DNA of 64,000 bases from Sphingomonas sp. NFR04 (GCF_900114095.1 NZ_FORV01000002.1:124001-188000), one strand, 5' to 3'; counted from the first letter of the stretch, positions 46,993-59,452 are shown. The notes: generated by a model not told the origin, from the sequence alone. Numbers and translations are program-made.

Positions 46993-48207
46993 CTATTCTG
47001 CGGGCGCCTGCTGCACGCGCGGCACGACCTTCCACTCGATCAGCAGCAGCGCGCTCAGCGCCAGCACCGCCGCCACCGCGAAATTGCCGCCCCGGAAGCC
47101 GCGCTCGGATCCGAACGCCAGCGCCTGGCTGAGCAGCAGCGGGCCGAGGATCAGCGCGACGCTGCCGAGCGCCGCCATGCCGCCCTGGAGCGCGCCCTGG
47201 CGCGACGGGTCGGTCATCCGCGAGAGCAGCGCGTTGATCGACGGAAAGGCGAGGCCTTGGAACGCGGCGAAGGGGATGATCGCGAACACCATCCAGGTCT
47301 CCCGCGCGAAGCAATAGCAGAGGAAGGCAAGGCCGCCGGCAAGCATGCCGAGCACCACCGTCCGCTCCTCGCCCCAGGCGGCGATCGCGCGGCCGGTGAC
47401 GAAGCTCTGGACCAGCGCCATGCAGATGCCGGACGCCGCAAGCGAGGCGCCGATCATCTGCTCGTTCCAGCCGAGCGCGATCTCGCCGAAGAACGCCCAG
47501 GTCGCCGGATACACCATGTGCGCGAGCTGCCAGAGGAAAGCGGCGAGCAGCAGCGGCTTGGCGTTGCCCGCCTCGAACAGCGGGCGGAAGGCGGCGAAGA
47601 CGTGGGCGTCGCGCAGCCGGAAGGGGCGGCGGCGCTCGGGCGCCATCGTCTCGGGCAGCAGGAACAGGATCCACAGCGCGTTGAGCCCGGCCAGCGCCGC
47701 CGCGGCGATGAACGGCGCACGCGGGCCCAGGCTGGCGAGCAGGCCGCCGATCGCCGGGCCGAGGATGAAGCCGATCCCGAACGCCGCCCCCATCATCCCG
47801 AAGGTCGCGCCGCGCTTCTCGGGCGGGGTGACGTCCGCCAGCACGGCATTGGCCGGGCCGTACACCGCGCCCGCGATCCCGGCCACGACGCGGCCGACGA
47901 ACAGCCAGGTGATGGTCGGCGCGGCCGCCATCAGCAGATAATCGGTGGCGAACGCCGCCATCGAGGCGAGCAGCACCGGGCGCCGGCCGACACTGTCGCC
48001 GAGCGAGCCCAGGATCGGGCCGGCGACGAACTGGGCCACGGCGAACGCGACCAGCATCCAGCCGCCGATCCGGGCGGCATCGTCGAGACTGGTGTGCGAC
48101 AGCGTCACGATCAGCTTCGGCAGCACCGGAAGGATCACGCCGAACCCGATCGAGTCGATCAGAACGGCGGCCAGAACGATCGGTACGGCACGATGGTGAA
48201 ACTGCAT
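46993..48207 (-). CDS. MFS transporter, TetA-like
   Basis: The 404-residue permease has twelve predicted segments and the MFS motif LGSLGDSVGRRPVLL in loop 2-3, plus GAVYGPANAVLADVTPPEKRG-type motif C/D region (shown in parts: GPANAVLADV). It resembles the TetA/drug efflux group, but no drug can be named. ATG at 48207 has GGAG upstream. It is divergent from the TonB receptor. Confidence 0.87.
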   Translation of the reverse strand: MQFHHRAVPIVLAAVLIDSIGFGVILPVLPKLIVTLSHTSLDDAARIGGWMLVAFAVAQFVAGPILGSLGDSVGRRPVLLASMAAFATDYLLMAAAPTITWLFVGRVVAGIAGAVYGPANAVLADVTPPEKRGATFGMMGAAFGIGFILGPAIGGLLASLGPRAPFIAAAALAGLNALWILFLLPETMAPERRRPFRLRDAHVFAAFRPLFEAGNAKPLLLAAFLWQLAHMVYPATWAFFGEIALGWNEQMIGASLAASGICMALVQSFVTGRAIAAWGEERTVVLGMLAGGLAFLCYCFARETWMVFAIIPFAAFQGLAFPSINALLSRMTDPSRQGALQGGMAALGSVALILGPLLLSQALAFGSERGFRGGNFAVAAVLALSALLLIEWKVVPRVQQAPAE

Positions 48208-48416
48208 GTGGCCCCCTCCCCAGAGGCCCGCCACTGTATCCCAAATGCGGTGCACCGGCCAAGTTCTGCCGTCGCCTGCGATAAGACCGAAGCCGGTCAA
48301 AGCCTTATCCCGTCCGAACCGCGGCCGCGTGGTGCAGCGCGCCAATTCGGTTGGGCAACACTGTGCTCTCTCTGCAACGATTGTATTCAAGTGGCATTTT
48401 GCAACTTTAGTTTTGC

Positions 48417-48445
48417 TTGACGTCGCTGACGGCAAGGCGTGTATT
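48417..48445 (+). promoter_or_regulatory. Candidate sigma-70 promoter of the TonB receptor
   Basis: TTGACG and TGTATT are 17 bases apart, 56 bases before the receptor ATG at 48501. The rest of the 293-bp divergent region holds no gene. Confidence 0.5.
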
Positions 48446-48500
48446 CGAGCTTCGGGTATGGAGCGGAAACACAGCTCCAACCTCGGTGGAGAGGAAAGAT

Positions 48501-51233
<2,733 letters not shown>

Positions 51234-51255
51234 CTTTCCTGGGGAGGAAAGCACT

Positions 51256-51287
51256 GGGCCGGAGGAGCGATCCTCCGGCCCTATTTT
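51256..51287 (+). terminator. Intrinsic terminator after the TonB receptor
   Basis: GGGCCGGAGGA pairs perfectly with TCCTCCGGCCC around a GCGA loop, followed by TATTTTT. Confidence 0.88.
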
Positions 51288-51417
51288 TGCGCCGCACACG
51301 GGAGAACCATGGCTTTACTCGCAGCGATCGAAATTCTTTTGCGAGAGCGCACGTCGGCGCCGAATTGCCGCATATAAGGATAGGTGTTGGAATACAGCAT
51401 CTTCGAGGGGAAAGTTG

Positions 51418-52386
51418 ATGTCTTCGATCCGTCCGTCGTCGCAAGCCGCCGATCTTGCCGGCATCGCCACCGTTGCGCAGGTTGGTAATGACACCAAAGC
51501 TGCTGACGCCATGCCGGCGGCAGTGGAGCCGTCGGCGGCAGCCGCCGACCCGCGCGGCGTGCAGCTCGCGTCCGACACGGCGAATGCGCTGCTCGCAGCG
51601 CAATCCGACAAGGCCGAGACCGCCAAGTCCAAAGACGAGGCGCCGTCCGTCTACGAGATGTTCGTGCCGCCCCTGGAGGGCTTTTCCTCGCATGAATTCG
51701 CCATGGGGATCAGCGACCCCGAGCGGGTGAGCAGTTCGGCAGGGTTGAGCGATGCCGATGTGTTGAAGGATGTGCGGGCGCGGTTCGACGACAAGACGGC
51801 GCGCATGGCGGCCGATGTCAACAAGAACTCCATGGAATATGTCTACTCGATGGTCGGCGACCTCGATACGCGCTCCATGGCGCTGGTCGCCGCCGACACC
51901 AGCGGCACCTTCTCCGATACGGAGAAGCAGATGGCGGTGATGGCAACGCAGTGGCAGGATCACCTCCGCGCCGGCGGCTATGTCGGATCGGCCGAACTGC
52001 ACAACACCTTTATCGGGATGGGACTTTCGTCCGTTCGGCCGCAGGATCGCGCAGAGGTCATGCGCGTGTATGACGGCGAGGCGGCGAAGGATACGAGCGT
52101 GCGCAGCCAGCTAGGCCGGGCTTCCGCACGGGTCACGCTGGGCGAGGAACAGAGCAAGGCGGTGTTCGGCGACATCTCGACGAGCACCAATCCGGATGAC
52201 AAGATGCTGAGCCTGCTGGTTGAAGCCATGACCAAGGCGAAGGAGACCGACCCGCAGATCACCAGCGAGTTGCACGGCATCAACACCGCCGACGACCTGA
52301 AAGAGGCAGAGTGGTTCAAGCCCTATGTCGAGCGGTTCAACCAGCTGCTGGGCGAGCAGGCGTCGAATTCGGCCAAGGCAGCCTGA
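51418..52386 (+). CDS. Protein of unknown function, Ala-rich N-terminus
   Basis: The 322-residue protein has no signal peptide. The first 75 residues are Ala/Asp-rich and probably disordered. The rest is helical and polar with segments such as MADVNKNSMEYVYSMVGDL-like (ADVNKNSMEYVYSMVGD), EKQMAVMATQWQDHLRAG, and a C-terminal EAEWFKPYVERFNQLLG. I do not recognise a family. ATG at 51418 follows GAGGGG. It stands alone, so its expression is probably its own. Confidence 0.62.
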   Translation: MSSIRPSSQAADLAGIATVAQVGNDTKAADAMPAAVEPSAAAADPRGVQLASDTANALLAAQSDKAETAKSKDEAPSVYEMFVPPLEGFSSHEFAMGISDPERVSSSAGLSDADVLKDVRARFDDKTARMAADVNKNSMEYVYSMVGDLDTRSMALVAADTSGTFSDTEKQMAVMATQWQDHLRAGGYVGSAELHNTFIGMGLSSVRPQDRAEVMRVYDGEAAKDTSVRSQLGRASARVTLGEEQSKAVFGDISTSTNPDDKMLSLLVEAMTKAKETDPQITSELHGINTADDLKEAEWFKPYVERFNQLLGEQASNSAKAA

Positions 52387-52412
52387 AGCTGCATGTTCGA
52401 CGCGGTGCAGCT

Positions 52413-54284
52413 TCAGTGAAGCAGTGCGGCGTCGGAGGCCGTGCCGGCGGCACCGCGCGTGGGCGAGAGCGGCAGGATCTTCGCCGCCCGCAGGAACTCG
52501 GTCGCACGCTCGACGCCGACCGCGGGCGAGAACAGATGCCCCTGGCCATAGGCACAGCCGATGCTGCGCAGGCGATCCGCCTGCAGCTCGGTCTCGACCC
52601 CTTCGGCGATCACCCGCATGTCGAGCTCCTGCGCGATGTGCAGCACGCCCTCGACGATCGCGCGGCTGGCGCTGTTCTGGAGCAGCTGGTCGGTGAAGCT
52701 CTTGTCGATCTTGATGAAATCGACCGGCATCGTCAGCAGATGGGTGAGCGACGCATAGCCGGTACCGAAATCGTCGAGCGCCACCAGCAGCCCCTGCGCG
52801 CGGAACCAGCGCAGCGTGTCCGCGACGACGGTGTCGCCCTGGCCTAGATACACGGTCTCGGTGATCTCCAGCACCAGATGGTGGAGCGGCACGCCATGCC
52901 GCGCCAGCGTTTCGGGGATCATCTCGCGCAGCCTTGCGCCATGGAAGTCGCTCGACGAGAAGTTCATGCCGACATGCGGCGGGGCGATGCCCAGATCGCA
53001 CCAATGGCGCAGGTCGGCGGCGACGCGATCGAGCATCCGCGCGGTGATCGCGCCGGCGACCTTGCCGTCGGTCGTCGCCTCGAAGAATTCGGCGGCGGAG
53101 ACGATGCGGTCGTCGGTACGCATCCGGCACAGCGCCTCGAAGCCGAGGATCTCGCCGGTCTTCAGGTCGAACAGCGGCTGATAGTGCGGCAGCAGCCGGT
53201 CCTCGGCGAGCGCGCGCTCCACCGCGTGGATCGCATCGAGCCGCCGCGCCATGCGGGTGGCAATGCCCGGCACGTAGCGGACGAAGCTGCCGCGCGCGGT
53301 CTCCTTGGCGTGATAGAGCGCGAGATCGGCGTTGAGCCGCACCTGCTCGGCCGTCTCGCCTTCGCCGATCAGCGCACCACCGGCGGTCGCGCGGGGGACG
53401 ACGTTGCGCTCCCCGTCCTCGATCGGCTGGGCAAGCGCATCGAGCAGCATGCGCGCGGCTTCGGCGGGGTCGGCGAGCGCGGCCGGGCTCTGCACCAGTA
53501 CCGCGAACTCGTCGCCGCCCAGACGATAGGCGCGATCGGGCGCGGCCGCTTCGGACAGGCGACGCGCGGCGTGGATGATCAGTGCATCCCCGGCGACATG
53601 GCCGAACGTGTCGTTGACGATCTTGAGATTGTCGAGATCGACCAGGATCAGTCCCCAGGCGCCGGGTTCGCTGCAATCGAGGTCGCTGAGCGAGGTGGTG
53701 AAGGCCGAGCGATTGGGCAGGCCGGTCAGGCCGTCGAGCTGCGCACGGCGGACCTGCTTGGCGCGCCAGATGTCCTGCTCGATCGCGATCGCGCAGAGGT
53801 GCAGGCATACGCGGACGATCCGGCGCTCCATCGGCGTGGGGCCGCGCGGCACGCGGTAATAGAAGGCGACGACGCCGGTGACCTCGCCGCGAGCGTTCTT
53901 GATCGGGTTCGACCAGCAGGCGCGCAGCTCCAGCGGACGTGTAAGGTCGAGATATTTGGCCCAGTTGGGATCGGTTTCGATATCGGTGCTGGCGACCGGC
54001 TCGCCGAGATAGGCGGCGGCCCCGCAAGAGCCCACCTTGGGGCCGATCATCATGCCGTCCACCGCCTCCAGATAGCTTTCGGGAAGGGCCGGACCGGCTA
54101 CCGGATGGAGCCGTCCGGCAAGATCGACGCGCAGCACCATGGGGCGGACATCGGGCAGGCGCACCTGCACCTCCCGGCACAGCCGATCGGTGACCGAGGC
54201 CAGGTCGGCGCCTTTGGCGACAAGCTCCAAGATGTTATTCTGAAGCGAGATGTCCACGTCGCCCCCATGTGCAGGTTCCGGCAT
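52413..54284 (-). CDS. GAF-GGDEF-EAL cyclic-di-GMP protein
   Basis: The 623-residue cytoplasmic protein has a GAF-like sensor (about 20-170), a GGDEF domain with an intact RLGGDEFAVL, and an EAL domain with FEALCRMR, ITETVYLGQ, DDFGTGYASL and KIDKSF. All look complete, so either making or breaking of c-di-GMP is possible. Which dominates is unknown. ATG at 54284 is chosen over an upstream frame. It is divergent from the PAP2 gene. Confidence 0.88.
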   Translation of the reverse strand: MPEPAHGGDVDISLQNNILELVAKGADLASVTDRLCREVQVRLPDVRPMVLRVDLAGRLHPVAGPALPESYLEAVDGMMIGPKVGSCGAAAYLGEPVASTDIETDPNWAKYLDLTRPLELRACWSNPIKNARGEVTGVVAFYYRVPRGPTPMERRIVRVCLHLCAIAIEQDIWRAKQVRRAQLDGLTGLPNRSAFTTSLSDLDCSEPGAWGLILVDLDNLKIVNDTFGHVAGDALIIHAARRLSEAAAPDRAYRLGGDEFAVLVQSPAALADPAEAARMLLDALAQPIEDGERNVVPRATAGGALIGEGETAEQVRLNADLALYHAKETARGSFVRYVPGIATRMARRLDAIHAVERALAEDRLLPHYQPLFDLKTGEILGFEALCRMRTDDRIVSAAEFFEATTDGKVAGAITARMLDRVAADLRHWCDLGIAPPHVGMNFSSSDFHGARLREMIPETLARHGVPLHHLVLEITETVYLGQGDTVVADTLRWFRAQGLLVALDDFGTGYASLTHLLTMPVDFIKIDKSFTDQLLQNSASRAIVEGVLHIAQELDMRVIAEGVETELQADRLRSIGCAYGQGHLFSPAVGVERATEFLRAAKILPLSPTRGAAGTASDAALLH

Positions 54285-54431
54285 CTTGCGCGCGCCGCCT
54301 TGCCTGCAGCATAATGCAGGCGCCTGTAAAACTACGTAGAAGAATGGCGCGCGGCAGAGTAGGGGGCGCGGCATGCGCACCCAGCTCCACGCCTCCACCT
54401 CGGGCTTCGGCGCCCGACCGGGCCTTCCCGC

Positions 54432-55190
54432 ATGATCCGCGCCGGCTTTTTCGCGGCGCTATCGCTGCTGATCGCGGCGCCCCAGGCGAGCGATATCGCG
54501 CCGTATTTGGCGGCGGGCCAATATCCCGACGGCATGGCGATCCTGCCGCCGCCGCCCGCGCTGGACAGCCCCGGCGCGGCGCTGGACATGGCAGTGTTCC
54601 GCGCGACCCGGAAGCTCGAGGGAAGCCTGCGCTGGCGGATCGCCACCGACGACGTCACCAACGATCCGCTGCACCGCAACGCTTGCGCGATGGGGATGGT
54701 GCTCGATGCCACGCGCGCGCCGGCGCTGGCGCGGCTGCTCGCGCGGGCGGGCACCGGCCCGGTCGTCGGCAAGGTCAAGGCCGCCTATCAGGTGCCGCGC
54801 CCCTATCTGCGCGAGGACGGGCCGATTTGCGAGGCCAAGACCGCGCATCTGGCGAGCAATGGCGACTATCCCTCGGGCCACACCGCCAATGGCTGGCTCG
54901 AAGCACAGATCCTCGCCGAGGCGATGCCGGACAAGGCCAGCGCGATCCTAGCCCGGGGCCGGGCGTACGGCGAAAGCCGGGCGATCTGCGGGTCGCACAG
55001 CAAGAGCGCGGTGGAAGCCGGCTATATGGCCGGCGCCTCGGTGTTCGTCGTGCTCCAGACCTCGCCCGCCTATCAGCGCGATCTGGTGGCCGCCCGGCAG
55101 GAAGTGGCGCGGCTACGATCCACGGCACCGCACCCCGATGCCCAAAGCTGTGCCGCGGAAGCCGAGGCGCTGCGCGTCCGCCCCTGGTGA
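54432..55190 (+). CDS. PAP2-type acid phosphatase (class A-like)
   Basis: The 252-residue protein has a signal peptide (MIRAGFFAALSLLIAAPQAS) and PAP2 motifs KAAYQVPRP, YPSGHTANGW and ESRAICGSH. In class A acid phosphatases the last motif is SR-x5-H-x3-D, but here the four residues after His read SKSA, so Ala stands at the usual Asp. The mutation may weaken activity. It is likely periplasmic. Confidence 0.83.
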   Translation: MIRAGFFAALSLLIAAPQASDIAPYLAAGQYPDGMAILPPPPALDSPGAALDMAVFRATRKLEGSLRWRIATDDVTNDPLHRNACAMGMVLDATRAPALARLLARAGTGPVVGKVKAAYQVPRPYLREDGPICEAKTAHLASNGDYPSGHTANGWLEAQILAEAMPDKASAILARGRAYGESRAICGSHSKSAVEAGYMAGASVFVVLQTSPAYQRDLVAARQEVARLRSTAPHPDAQSCAAEAEALRVRPW

Positions 55191-55264
55191 CGGGGGCGTA
55201 ACTTCGCTGTCATGAAGCTGTCGCGCAGGCTCGCCACAAGCGCGGCGCTTCATGGGGAATCGCA

Positions 55265-56578
55265 ATGCTCGGTGATGGCGCGAGCGGAGCCGCGCGAAGT
55301 GCTTCGGGGTTTACGCTGTTCCTGGGCGGGCTCGCGGCGTTCAGCGCCTATTTCGCGATGTACGCCTTCCGCAAGCCCTTTGCGGTGGCGACCTATGCCG
55401 GCGTCGTCGGCTGGCACTTCGCCATCGACTACAAGACGGCGCTGCTGATCGCGCAGGTGATCGGCTATGCGCTCTCCAAGCTGATCGGCGTCCGCGTCAT
55501 CTCCGAAGCCGGACGGCAGGGACGGGCCCGCATGATCCTCGGGCTGATCGGCGCCTCGTGGATCGCACTGGTGCTGTTCGCACTGATCCCGGCGCCGTGG
55601 AACGTCGCCTGCCTGTTCTTCAACGGCCTGCCGCTGGGGCTGATCTGGGGGCTGGTGTTCAGTTACGTCGAGGGGCGCCGCGTCTCCGAACTGCTCGGCG
55701 CGATGCTGTGCGCGAGCTTCATCCTGTCTTCGGGCGTGGTCAAGTCGGTGGCGGTGCTGCTGATGGGCGCTGGCGTCGCGGAGCAGTGGATGCCGGCGGC
55801 GACAGGGCTGGTGTTCTTGCCGATGCTGCTGGTCGCGCTGTGGCAACTCGAGCGCTTGCCCCCGCCGGACGCCTGCGACGAAGCCGAGCGCACCGCCCGG
55901 GTGCCGATGCAGGCTGCCGATCGCGCCGCCTTTCTGCGCGCGCATGGCGCGACGCTGGTCATGCTGGCGATCGGCTATGTGCTGCTCACCGCGCTGCGCG
56001 ACGTGCGCGACAATTTCGCGCGCGAGCTGTGGACCGCGCTCGGCTATGGCGGCGAGGCGGCGGTGTTCTCCGCGAGCGAATTGCCGATCGCGCTGCTCAC
56101 GCTTGCCGCGCTGGCGCTGCTGATGCTGATCCGCGACAATCTGCGCGCGCTGCTGGCGATGCACGGGCTGATCCTGCTCGGTGCGCTGTGCCTGGGCGGG
56201 TCGACGCTCGCCTTCCAGGCGGGGCTGCTCGCGCCGCTACCGTGGATGACGGTGGCGGGGGCGGGGCTTTACCTGGCCTATACCCCGTTCAACGCGATGC
56301 TGTTCGATCGCATGATCGCCGCGATCGGCACCGCCGCCAATGCCGGGTTCCTGATCTATATCGCGGATGCCTCGGGCTATGTCGGCAGCGTGGCACTGCT
56401 GCTCGTCCATGCGCTCGGCACGCCGGAAGTGCGCTGGCTGCCCTTCTTCATCACCTGCTGTTACGCGTCCGCACTCGCGGTGGGCGGGCTGACCTTGCTG
56501 TCGGCCTTGCATTTCCTGCGTGCGGGCACCGACCGGCGGTTGATCCACCGCCCGGCTTCCCCTACCACCGGCGCCTGA
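55265..56578 (+). CDS. DUF5690/MFS-like membrane transporter
   Basis: The 437-residue protein has about twelve membrane segments (FLGGLAAFSAYFAMYAFRKP, LLIAQVIGYALSKLIGV, AATGLVFLPMLLVALWQL and more) and a YAFRKPFAVATYAG segment like the DUF5690 family, distant from MFS sugar-phosphate permeases. Substrate unknown. The next element is a cobalamin riboswitch, but it belongs to the following gene. Confidence 0.75.
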   Translation: MLGDGASGAARSASGFTLFLGGLAAFSAYFAMYAFRKPFAVATYAGVVGWHFAIDYKTALLIAQVIGYALSKLIGVRVISEAGRQGRARMILGLIGASWIALVLFALIPAPWNVACLFFNGLPLGLIWGLVFSYVEGRRVSELLGAMLCASFILSSGVVKSVAVLLMGAGVAEQWMPAATGLVFLPMLLVALWQLERLPPPDACDEAERTARVPMQAADRAAFLRAHGATLVMLAIGYVLLTALRDVRDNFARELWTALGYGGEAAVFSASELPIALLTLAALALLMLIRDNLRALLAMHGLILLGALCLGGSTLAFQAGLLAPLPWMTVAGAGLYLAYTPFNAMLFDRMIAAIGTAANAGFLIYIADASGYVGSVALLLVHALGTPEVRWLPFFITCCYASALAVGGLTLLSALHFLRAGTDRRLIHRPASPTTGA

Positions 56579-56580
56579 TC

Positions 56581-56773
56581 GCGCCGGTGCCCTGACAAGG
56601 GGCTTAATCGGGAATGCGGTGCGGGGGCTTGCTCCCAAATCCGCGGCTGTCCCTGCAACTGTGAGCGGATAGCGCGATGCACTGGCCCCCGATCGAGGGG
56701 CAGCCACTGGGCCGATCCGGCCTGGGAAGGCGTGCAGCGTGCCGGGACCCGCGAGCCAGGAGACCTGCCGGCG
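56581..56773 (+). ncRNA. Cobalamin riboswitch 1 (before NiCoT)
   Basis: The sequence shows GGTGCC at the start, AATCGGGAA, CTGCAACTGTGA, GCCACTGGG, and the B12 box GCGAGCCAGGAGACCTGCC at its end. This is a full cobalamin aptamer and should turn off the cobalt transporter when B12 is plentiful. A conserved segment to 56818 (CGGTCGCTCTTGCC, GGGGATGGCCGCGGCACGGT) recurs in copy 2 and is probably its expression platform. Confidence 0.93.
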
Positions 56774-56960
56774 TCCGGTCGCTCTTGCCCTGGCCCAGGG
56801 GATGGCCGCGGCACGGTTTACTCCGTCTGAGCGACGCATGAGCGGCTGGGGCCGTTTGCGGTTGCGTGGCTCGGTCGCCGGAGGCGTCCGGCCGGGGTGC
56901 GCGATCGGCCGCTCGCGGTGGCCCCCGGCTTGGTCGCACGACGCCGCCGGAGTGCCTATA

Positions 56961-57983
56961 GTGTCCGTTCTGCCGTTGCGCGCGCGCATCCTCCTGCTGT
57001 TCGCGGGCCTGATCGCCGCCAATCTCGCCGCCTGGGGCTGGGCCTTCGCCCTGTTCCATGCCCAGCCGCTGATGCTCGGCACCGCTTTGCTCGCCTGGGG
57101 GCTGGGGCTGCGCCACGCCGTCGACGCCGACCATATCGCCGCGATCGACAACGTCACCCGCAAGCTGATGAACGACGGCCAGCGGCCGATCGCGACCGGC
57201 CTGTGGTTCGCGATCGGCCATTCAGGGATCATCGCCATCGCCTCGGCCGGGATCGCGCTCGCCACCGGCGCGCTGGCGGGGATGGGGGCTTTCAAGGAAC
57301 TGGGCGGGGTGATCGCCACGGCGGTCTCGGCGCTGTTCCTGTTCGCTATCGCGGGCATGAACCTGATCATCCTGCGCGCGGTATGGAAGACCTTCCAGCA
57401 CGTGCGCGCGGGCGGCGCCTATGTGGAGGACGATCTCAACCTGCTGCTCGCCGCGCGCGGGCCGCTGTCGAAGCTGTTCGGGCCGATGTTCCGGCTGGTC
57501 AGCAAGAGCTGGCACATGGCGCCGCTCGGCTTCCTGTTCGGCCTCGGCTTCGACACCGCGACGGAAGTGGCGATTCTCGGCATGTCGGCAGGGCAGGCGG
57601 CGCATGGCGTCTCGCTCGGCACGCTGCTGGTGCTGCCGGCGCTGTTCGCCGCGGGAATGGCGCTGGTCGACACGCTGGACGGGGTGGTGATGCTCGGCGC
57701 CTACCAGTGGGCGTTCGTCAAGCCGATCCGCAAGCTCTATTACAACGTCACCATCACGCTGATCTCGGCGCTGGTCGCAATCGTGATCGGGGGCATCGAG
57801 ACGCTGGCGCTGATCGGCGACAAGATGGGCTGGACTGGCGGCGCCTTCGGCCTCGCCGCCGACCTCGGCGCGCATTTCAACGGTCTCGGCTTCGCGATCA
57901 TCGGCCTGTTCGTCGCCTGCTGGCCCATCAGCTTCGCCATCTATCGCTGGCAGAGGCTGGACGAGATCGAGGTGCGGGTCTAG
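56961..57983 (+). CDS. Nickel/cobalt transporter, NiCoT family
   Basis: The 340-residue permease has the family signature RHAVDADHIAAIDN (about 51-64) and LGFDTATEVAIL. Here it probably brings in cobalt for B12 because a cobalamin riboswitch precedes it and cob genes follow. GTG at 56961 with GGAG before is preferred, because the longer frame from 56823 runs through riboswitch-proximal, proline/arginine-rich sequence. Confidence 0.9.
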   Translation: MSVLPLRARILLLFAGLIAANLAAWGWAFALFHAQPLMLGTALLAWGLGLRHAVDADHIAAIDNVTRKLMNDGQRPIATGLWFAIGHSGIIAIASAGIALATGALAGMGAFKELGGVIATAVSALFLFAIAGMNLIILRAVWKTFQHVRAGGAYVEDDLNLLLAARGPLSKLFGPMFRLVSKSWHMAPLGFLFGLGFDTATEVAILGMSAGQAAHGVSLGTLLVLPALFAAGMALVDTLDGVVMLGAYQWAFVKPIRKLYYNVTITLISALVAIVIGGIETLALIGDKMGWTGGAFGLAADLGAHFNGLGFAIIGLFVACWPISFAIYRWQRLDEIEVRV

Positions 57984-57991
57984 AGCCGTAC

Positions 57992-58013
57992 GCGAAGGCC
58001 TTGCGGCCTTCGC
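57992..58013. other. Strong hairpin between NiCoT and riboswitch 2
   Basis: GCGAAGGCC pairs with GGCCTTCGC around TTGC. No T-run follows, so it is a stable hairpin rather than a clear terminator. Confidence 0.6.
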
Positions 58014-58020
58014 AAAGATC

Positions 58021-58216
58021 GCGCCGGTGCCCCGGACATGGGGCTTAATCGGGAATGCGGTGCGGGGAGGCTTCTCCCCAAATCCGCGGCTGTCCCTGCA
58101 ACTGTGAGCGGATAGCGCGATGCACTGGCCTCCACCGAGGGGCAGCCACTGGGCCGATCCGGCCTGGGAAGGCGTGCAGCGTGCCGTGACCCGCAAGCCA
58201 GGAGACCTGCCGGCGC
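58021..58216 (+). ncRNA. Cobalamin riboswitch 2 (before cobW)
   Basis: Nearly identical to copy 1: AATCGGGAA, CTGCAACTGTGA, GCCACTGGG and the B12 box GCAAGCCAGGAGACCTGCC. The same downstream platform block (58219-58260) follows. It should control cobW-cobN-cobG-cobH. Confidence 0.93.
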
Positions 58217-58414
58217 AACGGTCGCTCTTGCCTTGGTCCAGGGGATGGCCGCGGCACGGTCTTGCTTCCGTTCGAGCGACGAAGCTGTGCGGCTGGGGCT
58301 GCACGGTCGCGTGGTGCCGGGCGATTGTCGCGCCCGCCCGTCGTCGCGCGCCGGCTGGACACTCGTTCCGGCAAGCCCCCCCGTGTGTTCGCTCGGGCGC
58401 GGGGGAAGACATGC

Positions 58415-59452
58415 ATGACCGACCTGGCCAAGGTCCCCGTTACCATCGTCACCGGCTTTCTCGGCGCGGGCAAGACGACGCTGATCCGCCACCTGATCGA
58501 GAATGCCGCAGGGCGCCGCCTCGCGGTGGTCGTCAACGAATTCGGCACGCTCGGCGTCGACGGCGAAATCCTCAAATCCTGCGCGATTCCCGATTGCCCG
58601 GCCGAGAACATCGTCGAGCTGGCCAATGGCTGCATCTGCTGCACCGTCGCCGACGATCTCATCCCAACGGTCGAGCGGCTGCTGGCGCTGGAGCCGCGCC
58701 CCGACCATATCCTGATCGAGACCTCGGGCCTCGCGCTGCCCAAGCCGTTGCTCAAGGCGTTCGACTGGCCGGCGATCCGCAGCCGCATCACAGTGGACGG
58801 CGTGCTGGCGCTGGCCGATGCCGAGGCGGTCGCCGAGGGCCGGTTCGCGCCCGACCTGGTGGCGCTGGAGGCGCAGCGTGCTGCCGACCCCGGCATCAAC
58901 CATGAGACGCCGCTGGCCGAAGTGTTCGAGGATCAGTTGGCCTGCGCCGACATGGTGCTGCTCACCAAGGTGGATCTGGCGGGACCGGAGGGCGTCGCTG
59001 CCGCTCGCGCGGTGATCGCAGCCGAGGCGCCGCGGCCGGTGCCGGTGGTCGAGATCCGAGAGGGCGCGATCGACCCGCGCGTGATCCTGGGGCTCGGCGC
59101 TGCTGCCGAGGACGACCTTGCCGCGCGCCCCTCACACCATGACGGCGCCGACGACCACGAACATGAGGATTTCGACAGCACCGTCGTCACCTTCGGCGAG
59201 ATCGCCGATCCCGCCGAGCTCGTCGCCCGCATCGAGCGGCTGGCGCGCGAGCACAAGGTGCTGCGGGTGAAGGGCTATGCGGCCGTGACCGGCAAGCCGA
59301 TGCGGCTGCTGGTACAGGCGGTCGGCGCGCGGGTGCGGCACCAATATGATCGCCCCTGGCGTCCGGGCGAGCCGCGGGGCACTGCGCTGGTGGCGATCGC
59401 CGAGCACGACCATGTCGATCCCGCAGCGTTCCGCGCGGTGCTGGCCGGCTGA
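58415..59452 (+). CDS. cobW: CobW-type GTPase metallochaperone
   Basis: The 345-residue G3E GTPase has Walker A GFLGAGKTT (14-22), the metal motif NGCICCT (Cys73, 75, 76), a TKVDL base motif and a His/Asp-rich loop (HHDGADDHEHED). It is thought to deliver cobalt to the CobNST chelatase. ATG at 58415 follows GGGGGAAGAC. It is the first gene after riboswitch 2, with cobN next. Confidence 0.92.
   Translation: MTDLAKVPVTIVTGFLGAGKTTLIRHLIENAAGRRLAVVVNEFGTLGVDGEILKSCAIPDCPAENIVELANGCICCTVADDLIPTVERLLALEPRPDHILIETSGLALPKPLLKAFDWPAIRSRITVDGVLALADAEAVAEGRFAPDLVALEAQRAADPGINHETPLAEVFEDQLACADMVLLTKVDLAGPEGVAAARAVIAAEAPRPVPVVEIREGAIDPRVILGLGAAAEDDLAARPSHHDGADDHEHEDFDSTVVTFGEIADPAELVARIERLAREHKVLRVKGYAAVTGKPMRLLVQAVGARVRHQYDRPWRPGEPRGTALVAIAEHDHVDPAAFRAVLAG

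Noticed and set aside
57984..58020. Hairpin after NiCoT as an intrinsic terminator
   Set aside because: The stem is strong but the tail is AAAGATC, with no T-run.
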